From NCBI GenBank assembly GCA_031264825.1, contig JAISDL010000111.1, positions 1 to 10,392 of the forward strand: a stretch of DNA of 10,392 nucleotides. The letters are read 5' to 3'. Shown here piece by piece: positions 4,678 through 10,392 of this stretch. The notes below the pieces were generated by a model. It searched no databases. It saw only the letters and a program-made list of their open reading frames with translations, and was not told the DNA's origin. Positions within the stretch are counted from its first letter, which is position 1, and each line of letters begins with the position of its first letter. The DNA comes from Accumulibacter sp. (GTDB taxonomy: Bacteria; Pseudomonadota; Gammaproteobacteria; Burkholderiales; Rhodocyclaceae). The position numbers and the translations under genes were made by a program.

Positions 4678-5726
4678 TTTTTGGTCTTTCTTTTTTTGAT
4701 TCGGTGGCGGAAGGTGGCGATTCCTTGCCTCAGACGACCCATTCTCGTCGACGCGAACTCGTCGAGCCACAGGCCGAATTCATAGCGCTTCGGCATTATT
4801 TTGCGATGGACGAATTCACCCAAGGCTCCGCGCCTTCGCGCCCCGTCCTGCGAGACCTCGGACGTCAAGGCTTTTTGCAGAGCGAAAGCGCTCTGGGGAC
4901 GGTCGAGGTGTTGCAGGCGAAGGCAGCAATCGATCGTTTCCAGAAGATGATCCGAATACTTCCCGCTCCAGCGCAGCGCGGCGGGGACGAGTTTGTCCTT
5001 TTCGACACGATGGTCGGCCGCCTGCGGAGCCGCGCCCGACAGGCACGCGTACATCGTCGCGCCGATGCTGTAGATGTCGCTCCACGGCCCCAGGAGGTCG
5101 CGGTGGCCGTAGTGTTCGGGCGGCGCGAATCCGGGGGTATACATCGGCTTCAACATGGGGATTCCGTTTTGCATCGCCTGACGCGCCGCGCCGAAATCGA
5201 TCAGCACCGGCGAGAAATCGGTGCGCATATAAACGTTCGACGGTTTGATGTCGAGGTGCAGGAGCTTGTTCGCGTGCACTTCGCGCAAACCGTTGAGCAA
5301 TCGGGTAAAAACGTTCCGGATGAAGTTTTCGGTGATGACCGCGCGCTCGTTTCGGATGACCTCCTGGAGCGTCCTCCCGCGCTCATACTCCATGACCATA
5401 TACACCGTGTCGTTGGCGCGAAAGAAATTGAGGACGCGGATCACGTTCGGATGCGAAAGACCGGCGAGCGCGCGTCCTTCCTCGAAAAAGCACTTCATCC
5501 CGTAACGGAAGGCCGGAAGATGCTCTTCGGGAATATCGGGGCAGACCTGCCCTTCCCGGCGGAGCGCCAGCGAGTTCGGCAAATACTCCTTGATCGCGGC
5601 GAACCGGCCGCTCTCGTCGGTCGCCAGATAGACGATGGAAAAACCGCCCAGCGAGATTTGGCGCTCGATCCGGTATTCGCCGAGCCGGAAACCCGCGGGA
5701 AGCGGATAGTTCGCTTGTTTGACCAT
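4674..5726 (-). CDS. Hanks-type Ser/Thr protein kinase
   Basis: Transfers phosphate from ATP to protein Ser/Thr. The 350 residues hold a full kinase domain: glycine-rich loop SLGGFSIVY (25-33), lysine K46 in AAIKEYLP, helix-C glutamate in CFFEEGRALA (79-88), catalytic loop HLDIKPSN (157-164, D159 in place of the usual HRD arginine context), DFG (177-179), PPE (202-204) and DIYS (217-220). The IKEYLP start of the N-lobe is typical of a soluble proteobacterial subgroup. There is no transmembrane helix or PASTA/sensor domain; about 60 C-terminal residues are basic and end KKRKTKK. HLD instead of HRD suggests activity not controlled by the usual activation-loop arginine contact (inference). It forms an operon with the PP2C gene and is divergent from yicC. 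The target is unknown. Confidence 0.93.
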   Translation of the reverse strand: MVKQANYPLPAGFRLGEYRIERQISLGGFSIVYLATDESGRFAAIKEYLPNSLALRREGQVCPDIPEEHLPAFRYGMKCFFEEGRALAGLSHPNVIRVLNFFRANDTVYMVMEYERGRTLQEVIRNERAVITENFIRNVFTRLLNGLREVHANKLLHLDIKPSNVYMRTDFSPVLIDFGAARQAMQNGIPMLKPMYTPGFAPPEHYGHRDLLGPWSDIYSIGATMYACLSGAAPQAADHRVEKDKLVPAALRWSGKYSDHLLETIDCCLRLQHLDRPQSAFALQKALTSEVSQDGARRRGALGEFVHRKIMPKRYEFGLWLDEFASTRMGRLRQGIATFRHRIKKRKTKK

Positions 5727-5774
5727 CGATTCAGGATTCGTTACTGTTCAGTTTTTGACAATTTTCGAGCTTTG
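5727..5774. promoter_or_regulatory. Divergent promoter region, kinase and yicC
   Basis: Only 48 bp separate the two start codons, so both promoters must lie here or overlap the coding ends. A perfect TTGACA occurs at 5755-5760 on the plus strand, but no good -10 stands 16-18 bp downstream unless yicC starts later. On the minus strand TTGTCA (5761-5756) has only a poor -10 partner. Neither gene has a clear Shine-Dalgarno. Confidence 0.35.
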
Positions 5775-6698
5775 ATGAGCCAGTGTAAAGATAAATCGGC
5801 GGCGCGCGCGGGAACGCCCTCAAGCGCCGGAACGATTCACAGCATGACGGGGTACGCCGCCGGGACGCGCGAGTTCGGTTTCGGCGTCGTGAATTTCGAA
5901 ATCAGGAGCGTCAATTCGCGCTACCTCGACTTTCAGTTTCGGATCTGCGACGAGCTGCGCGCCGCCGAACCCGCGCTCCGGGAACTCTTCGCCGCGCGGG
6001 TGCGTCGCGGCAAACTCGAGTGCCGGATGGGATTTTCCGCGTCGGGATCGAGCGCCGGCGCGTCGGCCTTGAACGCCGAACTTTTCCGGCGACTCAAGGA
6101 ACTCGACGAACTCGTCCGTTACGAGATGCCGCTGGCGCGAGCGCTCTCGGTCAATGAAATCCTGCGCTGGCCCGGTATGCTCATGGACGATTCGCCCCAA
6201 TTCGCCGAGGCGATTCCGACCTGCCTTGCGCTCGCCGAGGACGCGCTCGGCGATTTTCTGGCGAGTCGGGCGCGCGAGGGCGAAAAGCTCGCCGCGGAAA
6301 TCCGTCGGCTGACGGCGGACGCGCGCGAATGCGTCGTGAAAATCGCGCCGTGGGTCAGCGACGCGCAGGCGGCGTTCGAGGAAAAACTCAAGGGACGCCT
6401 CGCCGACGCGACCGTGGCGGTCGACGACAACCGGATTGCGCAGGAAGTCGTGATTTTCGCCGCGAAAATCGACGTTGCCGAAGAGATCGCGCGCCTGACG
6501 ACGCATCTCGACGAGGTCGCGCGTATCCTCGATACCGGCGGCGCGTGCGGAAAACGCCTCGACTTTTTGATGCAGGAACTGAACCGCGAAGCGAATACGC
6601 TCGGGTCGAAGACGATGATTTCGGACGTATCACGGACCGCGATGGAATTGAAGCTCCTCATCGAGCAGATGCGCGAACAGATACAAAATCTGGAATGA
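5775..6698 (+). CDS. yicC: YicC-family endoribonuclease
   Basis: Family members are cytoplasmic RNA-cleaving proteins; E. coli YicC promotes decay of small RNA RyhB. The N-terminal YicC domain begins IHSMTGYA (21-28) with the conserved FEIRSVNSRYLD (41-52) and RRGKLEC. The C-terminal domain carries the near-invariant DFLMQELNREANTLGSK (263-279) and ends ELKLLIEQMREQIQNLE, almost the E. coli sequence. The start is uncertain. ATG 5775 gives 307 residues, about 20 more than E. coli (287, MIRSMTAYA). ATG 5844 would cut into the conserved start, and an ATT at 5835 would match the E. coli length. It leads the plus-strand housekeeping cluster, 140 bp ahead of gmk. Confidence 0.93.
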   Translation: MSQCKDKSAARAGTPSSAGTIHSMTGYAAGTREFGFGVVNFEIRSVNSRYLDFQFRICDELRAAEPALRELFAARVRRGKLECRMGFSASGSSAGASALNAELFRRLKELDELVRYEMPLARALSVNEILRWPGMLMDDSPQFAEAIPTCLALAEDALGDFLASRAREGEKLAAEIRRLTADARECVVKIAPWVSDAQAAFEEKLKGRLADATVAVDDNRIAQEVVIFAAKIDVAEEIARLTTHLDEVARILDTGGACGKRLDFLMQELNREANTLGSKTMISDVSRTAMELKLLIEQMREQIQNLE

Positions 6699-6778
6699 CG
6701 CCTTCGAACGTGTCATAATAACGGAATATCAAAATCGCCGGTCGTTTTTGATTCGTCGGCCGCGTTTTCCCGAGTCGA

Positions 6779-6799
6779 TCCTCGATCCGAGGTCGAGGA
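6779..6799 (+). other. Stem-loop in the yicC-gmk gap
   Basis: TCCTCGA (6779-6785) pairs perfectly with TCGAGGA (6793-6799) around a 7-base loop, in the 140-bp gap between yicC and gmk. A T-rich stretch (TATTTTT) follows only five bases later, so it is a possible weak terminator or attenuator. No clear promoter for gmk could be picked out after it. Confidence 0.3.
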
Positions 6800-6838
6800 C
6801 GGGATATTTTTACCGGATCGCGCAAAATTCGACCGAAC

Positions 6839-7492
6839 ATGACTGAACGCACGAAGAAGCCGCAAAAGCGCGGCGGGACGGAAACGCGAGGGCATCTCTA
6901 CATTCTCTCGGCACCTTCCGGCGCGGGGAAGACCACGCTGGTGCGGATGCTGCTCGAAAGCGACCCGAAAATCCACCTTTCGGTTTCAAGCACGACGCGC
7001 GCGCCCCGCGAGGGCGAAGCGCACGGCCGCGAATACTACTTCACGAGCGTCGAGGACTTCCTCGAACGCGCAAACCGCGGTGAATTCCTCGAATGGGCCA
7101 AGGTGCACGACAATTACTACGGCACGTCGAAGTCGTGGATCGACGCCGAAAACAACGCAGGGCACGACGTTCTGCTCGAAATCGACTGGCAGGGCGCGCA
7201 GCAGGTTCGAAAAATCTTTCCGAACGCGGTCGGGATTTTCATCCTGCCGCCGACGATCGAGAGCCTGAAGGAACGGCTCATCCGTCGGGGAACCGACGCA
7301 AAATGCGCCATCGACCTGCGGATCGAGTCGGCGCGCGACGAAATGCGGCACGTAAGCGAATTCGACTATGTTATCATCAACGCGGACCTGCCCCGGGCGT
7401 TTCAGGAAATCTCTTCAATAATCAACGCCTCACGGCTTCAATACGCGACCCAGCGTCAGCGTCACGCCGAGCTGTTCTCGGCCTTGCTCTGA
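6839..7492 (+). CDS. gmk: Guanylate kinase
   Basis: Converts GMP and ATP to GDP and ADP, an essential cytoplasmic step in making GTP, dGTP and the precursor of (p)ppGpp. The 217 residues hold the P-loop APSGAGKTT (25-33), the GMP-binding block SVSSTTRAPREGEAHGREYYF, the NYYGTS motif, LLEIDWQGAQQVRK, and the lid region with RLIRRGTD. The C-terminal SRLQYATQRQRHAEL resembles betaproteobacterial enzymes. The ATG at 6839 leaves an 18-residue basic leader before GHLYILSAPSG, a little longer than in E. coli; no Shine-Dalgarno is visible. rpoZ follows after 22 bp. Confidence 0.97.
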   Translation: MTERTKKPQKRGGTETRGHLYILSAPSGAGKTTLVRMLLESDPKIHLSVSSTTRAPREGEAHGREYYFTSVEDFLERANRGEFLEWAKVHDNYYGTSKSWIDAENNAGHDVLLEIDWQGAQQVRKIFPNAVGIFILPPTIESLKERLIRRGTDAKCAIDLRIESARDEMRHVSEFDYVIINADLPRAFQEISSIINASRLQYATQRQRHAELFSALL

Positions 7493-7503
7493 CCGTTTGC
7501 TTC

Positions 7504-7507
7504 AGGA
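7504..7507 (+). promoter_or_regulatory. Ribosome binding site of rpoZ
   Basis: AGGA with 7-base spacing to the ATG at 7515. It decides this start against the upstream in-frame TTG. It is one of only two clear Shine-Dalgarno sequences in the window. Confidence 0.6.
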
Positions 7508-7514
7508 ACAGAAT

Positions 7515-7721
7515 ATGGCACGCATCACCGTAGACGATTGCATGAACTCGATTTCAAACCGCTTCCAGATGACGCTCGCGGCGACGTACCGCGCTCGCCA
7601 GATCACCGCGGGCGCCTCGCCGATGGTCGAACCCGACCGCGACAAACCGACGGTGATTGCCCTGCGCGAACTCGCGCTCGACAAATACGGCCTGGAAGTT
7701 CTCAACCGCAACCCCGTCTGA
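7515..7721 (+). CDS. rpoZ: RNA polymerase omega subunit
   Basis: A small subunit that helps fold and retain the beta-prime subunit of RNA polymerase and forms part of one ppGpp-binding site in E. coli. It has 68 residues with the conserved MARITVDDC start, ISNRFQMTLAATYRARQ (13-29) and DKPTVIALRE. It lacks the longer acidic/Ala-rich tail of the 91-residue E. coli protein, matching the short betaproteobacterial type. The ATG at 7515 is preferred over an upstream TTG (7497) because the family starts MAR and AGGA stands 7 bases before the ATG. It lies between gmk (22-bp gap) and spoT (21-bp gap), so it is almost certainly cotranscribed with them. Confidence 0.96.
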   Translation: MARITVDDCMNSISNRFQMTLAATYRARQITAGASPMVEPDRDKPTVIALRELALDKYGLEVLNRNPV

Positions 7722-7742
7722 CGGCAAGCGCCGCGGTCTGTC

Positions 7743-9926
7743 ATGAAATCCGACGGCGGGCTTTCCAGCGATTCCGGAAGCGGAACGCGGCCCGACGCGG
7801 ATATCGACCCCTGCATCGACGAGGCCTACCAAAAACTCGTCGATGCGCTCGGTTACCTCGAACCCGATGAACTCGCGCTCATCGGACGCGCCTACGCCTT
7901 CAGTGTAAAAGCGCATCGCGGCCAGAAGCGCGTTTCCGGCGAGCCTTACGTGACGCACCCGCTCGCGGTCGCGCGGACGCTCGCCGAATGGCGTCTCGAC
8001 GCGCAGGCGCTCGCCGCCGCGCTCTTGCACGACGTCATGGAGGACACCGCCGTCACGAAGGCCGAGATCGCCGAAAATTTCGGCCAGAAGATCGCCGACA
8101 TGGTCGACGGCCTCTCGAAACTCGGCAAAATCGCGTTCTCGTCCTACCAGGTGGCGCAGGCCGAGAACTTCCGAAAGATGCTGATGGCGATGGCGCGCGA
8201 CTTGCGCATCGTCATGATCAAACTCGCCGACCGGCTCCATAACCTGCGGACGATGAGCGCGCTCCGCCCGGACAAGCGCCGCCGGATCGCGCGCGAGACG
8301 CTCGAAATCCACGCCCCGATCGCGACGCATCTGGGGATCAGCAATATTGCGAGGCAGCTCGAAGATATTTCCTTCATGCACCTCCACCCGGTGCGCTATC
8401 GCGTCCTCGAAAAAGCCGTCGAAGCCGCCCACGGCAACCGCGGCGCGCTGCTTTCGAGCATTTTCGACGGAATTCGCGGCGCGCTGCGCAGCGCGAAGGT
8501 CGACGCCGGCGCCCTGGGACGCGAAAAAAGCCTGTATTCGATCCACAAGAAAATGGTCGAAAACCGCCTGAATTTCTCGCAAGTCCTCGATATCTACACC
8601 TTCCAGGTCATCGTCAAGCGAACGCCCGAATGCTACCTCGCGCTCGGCGCGCTGCACGCGGTCTATAAACCCGTTCCGGGCAAGTTCAACGACTACATCG
8701 CGATCCCCAAGCGCAACGGATACCAGTCGCTCCATACGACGCTGATCGGCCCGCACGGGATGCCGATCGAGGTCAGGATACGCACGCAGGAAATGCACAG
8801 CGTCGCCGAGGACGGAATCGCGTCGCACTGGCTCTACAAGGAAAGCGCCGAAAACGGTTCCGAATTGCGGGTGCGCTCGCACGAGTGGTTCGAAGCGCTC
8901 CTCGACCTCCAGACGCCGACCGGAGACTCGTCCGAATTCTTCGAGCACGTCAAGGGCGACCTCTTCCCCGACGAGGTCTACGTCTTTACGCCCAAGGGAA
9001 AGATTTTCTCGCTTCCGCTCGGCGCGACCGTCATCGACTTCGCGTACGCCGTCCACACCGACATCGGGCACCACTGCGTCGCGGCGCACATCGACCAGAA
9101 ACTCCTCCCGCTTTCGACCGAGCTTTCCAGCGGCAACCAGGTCGAGATCATCACGTCGCCGACCGCCAACCCGGCGCCGGTCTGGCTCACCTACGCCAAG
9201 ACGGGGCGCGCGCGCAGCAAGATTCGCCACTTCCTGAAGTCGATGGAACAGGAAGGCTCGAGCGCGCTCGGCGAAAAAATGCTCGCCCGCGAACTCCAAT
9301 CGCTCGGGATCGTCCTTTCGGACATTCCGCCGAGCGTCTGGGACAGCGTCCTGCACAAGACCGGGAACGCCTCGAAAAACGAATTTTTTTCCGACATCGG
9401 ACTCGGGCGAAAACTCGCGCCCGTCATCGCCCGGCAACTCGCCGGGAGCGCGAAGATCCGCCGTTCGGAGCGCGTCGAAGCGAAACCCCTGCTCATCCGC
9501 GGCTCCGAAGGAACCGAGATCCACTTCTCTTCGTGCTGCTGGCCGATCCCCGGCGACCCGATCATCGGCTTTCTCCACAACGAGCAGGGGCTTCAGATTC
9601 ATACGCTCAACTGCCCGGTCATCGCCAAGTCGCGCGGAAACGAAACGCCGATCAGCGTCGAATGGGAACCCGCGCCGGGACAGCTTTTCAACGCCCGCAT
9701 CCGCGTGAGCGTAAAAAACATCCGTGGAATCCTGGGCCAGGTCGCGAGCGGCATTTCCCAGGTCGGCATCAATATCGACCAGGTCGACCTCTCGCGCGAA
9801 AGCCTCGGGCTTTTCAGGGACATATTCTTTCTCGTACAGGTTTCCGGGCGCCGTCAACTCGCCGACATGATGCGCGCCCTCCGGCGTATCCCGGATGTCG
9901 TTCGCATCGTTCGTGAATCGGGCTAG
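7743..9926 (+). CDS. spoT: Bifunctional (p)ppGpp synthetase/hydrolase, SpoT type
   Basis: Makes and degrades the stringent-response alarmone (p)ppGpp. The 727 residues have the full long-RSH layout. The HD hydrolase domain has intact metal ligands: H72 in YVTHP, H96-D97 in HDVMEDT, and D163 in LADRLHNLRT. The synthetase domain has GREKSLYSIHKKM (259-271), D283, NGYQSLHT (325-332) and the EVRIRTQEMHSVAEDGIASHW block. The TGS domain runs from about 411 to 471, followed by a helical region, a CC/zinc-finger-like part with HFSSCCWPIPGD, and a C-terminal ACT domain (about 660-727). Both active sites look complete, and the R-x-K form of the synthetase motif is that of bifunctional enzymes rather than RelA. 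A leader of about 24 Ser/Gly/Asp-rich residues precedes the conserved part. No Shine-Dalgarno is seen. It ends the gmk-rpoZ-spoT unit. Confidence 0.97.
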   Translation: MKSDGGLSSDSGSGTRPDADIDPCIDEAYQKLVDALGYLEPDELALIGRAYAFSVKAHRGQKRVSGEPYVTHPLAVARTLAEWRLDAQALAAALLHDVMEDTAVTKAEIAENFGQKIADMVDGLSKLGKIAFSSYQVAQAENFRKMLMAMARDLRIVMIKLADRLHNLRTMSALRPDKRRRIARETLEIHAPIATHLGISNIARQLEDISFMHLHPVRYRVLEKAVEAAHGNRGALLSSIFDGIRGALRSAKVDAGALGREKSLYSIHKKMVENRLNFSQVLDIYTFQVIVKRTPECYLALGALHAVYKPVPGKFNDYIAIPKRNGYQSLHTTLIGPHGMPIEVRIRTQEMHSVAEDGIASHWLYKESAENGSELRVRSHEWFEALLDLQTPTGDSSEFFEHVKGDLFPDEVYVFTPKGKIFSLPLGATVIDFAYAVHTDIGHHCVAAHIDQKLLPLSTELSSGNQVEIITSPTANPAPVWLTYAKTGRARSKIRHFLKSMEQEGSSALGEKMLARELQSLGIVLSDIPPSVWDSVLHKTGNASKNEFFSDIGLGRKLAPVIARQLAGSAKIRRSERVEAKPLLIRGSEGTEIHFSSCCWPIPGDPIIGFLHNEQGLQIHTLNCPVIAKSRGNETPISVEWEPAPGQLFNARIRVSVKNIRGILGQVASGISQVGINIDQVDLSRESLGLFRDIFFLVQVSGRRQLADMMRALRRIPDVVRIVRESG

Positions 9927-9984
9927 ACGTTTTTCCCAAGCCCCCTTCTCCAAAGCCAACCCGTCCCCGGCGCCTTTTTCGACA

Positions 9985-9990
9985 GGAGGA
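9985..9990 (+). promoter_or_regulatory. Strong ribosome binding site before the crotonase gene
   Basis: AGGAGG at 9985-9990 (within GACAGGAGGAAATC), placed just before the GTG at 9995. It is the strongest Shine-Dalgarno of the window and fixes the GTG start. Its neighbours mostly lack one. Confidence 0.6.
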
Positions 9991-9994
9991 AATC

Positions 9995-10392
9995 GTGAGC
10001 GCAGTACTTTATGAAGTGGATCAAAACGTAGCGACCTTGAGGCTCAACCAACCCAAATCGCTCAACGCCGTCAACCCGACGATGATCGACGCGCTGCTCG
10101 ACGCGAGTTCCCGCGCGGCGGACGACCCGAAAGTCCGCGCGGTGCTCGTGTGCACGACGGGCAAGCATTTCATGGCGGGCGGCGACCTCAAATGGTTTCA
10201 GGACCAACTCGCGCTCCCCGCGCAAACCTGCCGCGAGAATTACGACGCTCTGCTCGAAAAGGTTCAGAAGCTCGCCTTGTGCTTTCAGGCGATGGAAAAA
10301 CCCGTCGTCGCCGCGGCGCAGGGCGCGGTTGCGGGATTCGGACTTTCGCTGATGATCGCCGCCGACCTCGTCGTCGCCGCCGAAGACGCCTA
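9995..10392 (+). CDS. Enoyl-CoA hydratase/isomerase (crotonase) family, partial
   Basis: The first 132 residues of a crotonase-fold acyl-CoA enzyme; the window ends inside the gene. Visible family marks are LNQPKSLNAVNPTMIDAL (17-34), the first oxyanion-hole segment GKHFMAGGDL (56-65), KPVVAAAQGAVAGFGLSLMI (102-121) with the second oxyanion glycine G114, and AADLVVAAEDA. By alignment with rat enoyl-CoA hydratase from memory, the first catalytic glutamate (E144) is replaced by Ser118. This suggests an isomerase or PaaG-like member rather than a classical hydratase; the second catalytic position lies outside the window. GTG start with a strong Shine-Dalgarno, 68 bp after spoT. Its metabolic role is unrelated to the genes before it, and it may begin another operon. 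Confidence 0.88.
   Translation, partial: MSAVLYEVDQNVATLRLNQPKSLNAVNPTMIDALLDASSRAADDPKVRAVLVCTTGKHFMAGGDLKWFQDQLALPAQTCRENYDALLEKVQKLALCFQAMEKPVVAAAQGAVAGFGLSLMIAADLVVAAEDA

Noticed and set aside
4678..4770. ATG start adding 31 residues to the PP2C phosphatase
   Set aside because: The extension lies within the kinase coding end, is not family-like, and the GTG at 4677 gives standard GTGA coupling and a normal PP2C length.
3757..5726. Kinase/phosphatase pair as part of a type VI secretion locus
   Set aside because: PpkA/PppA pairs occur in such loci, but no T6SS structural gene is present and the kinase lacks the membrane and periplasmic part of PpkA.
4704..5774. Upstream extension of the yicC frame to 664 codons
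   Set aside because: The extra part is antisense to the kinase gene and not YicC-like; family length supports a start at 5775 or slightly later.
7497..7514. TTG start six codons upstream for rpoZ
   Set aside because: The omega family begins MAR, and the AGGA is placed for the ATG at 7515.
7554..9959. 801-codon minus-strand open frame opposite spoT
   Set aside because: It lies antisense to a clearly conserved SpoT and part of rpoZ, and its translation is an R/D/V/E-rich mirror with no family features.

Overview
The window comes from a GC-rich proteobacterium, most likely a betaproteobacterium or a close relative. The gene order yicC - gmk - rpoZ - spoT is the usual beta/gammaproteobacterial arrangement. 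The short 68-residue omega subunit (beginning MARITVDDC) and the guanylate kinase look most like betaproteobacterial forms. This placement rests on recalled family sequences, not on a search.

Layout, left to right. Positions 1-114 hold a short, possibly coding remnant. Positions 115-1307 are a complete IS5-family insertion sequence with an intact transposase (203-1153, +) and recognisable 16-bp inverted ends, but no matching target duplication. Positions 1328-3124 (-) encode an unrecognised 598-residue putative lipoprotein. Its signal peptide and its last codons are both written in short heptamer repeats. Positions 3125-3756 are a gene-free island of stacked repeats: a 19-bp perfect hairpin, three REP-like units ending in CCAACCTATA, an inverted pair of heptamer arrays, and an 18-unit array of CCTGATY. 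That last array runs into the stop codon of the next gene. Positions 3757-5726 (-) are a two-gene operon, a soluble Hanks-type Ser/Thr kinase followed by a PP2C phosphatase, coupled by a GTGA start/stop overlap. Divergent from it on the + strand lie yicC (5775), gmk (6839), rpoZ (7515), spoT (7743) and the start of a crotonase-family gene (9995, cut by the window end).

How the genes work together. The right half is a housekeeping cluster for RNA turnover (YicC), GDP synthesis (Gmk), RNA polymerase assembly (RpoZ) and (p)ppGpp metabolism (SpoT). Gmk makes the nucleotide precursor that SpoT consumes, and (p)ppGpp acts on RNA polymerase, partly through omega. The kinase/phosphatase pair forms a reversible phosphorylation switch next to this cluster; its substrate cannot be read from the sequence. 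The left half is accessory: an IS and at least three short-repeat families, one of which has apparently entered the ends of two genes. That repeat/gene interplay is the most unusual thing here. I see no tRNA, rRNA, CRISPR array or defence system.
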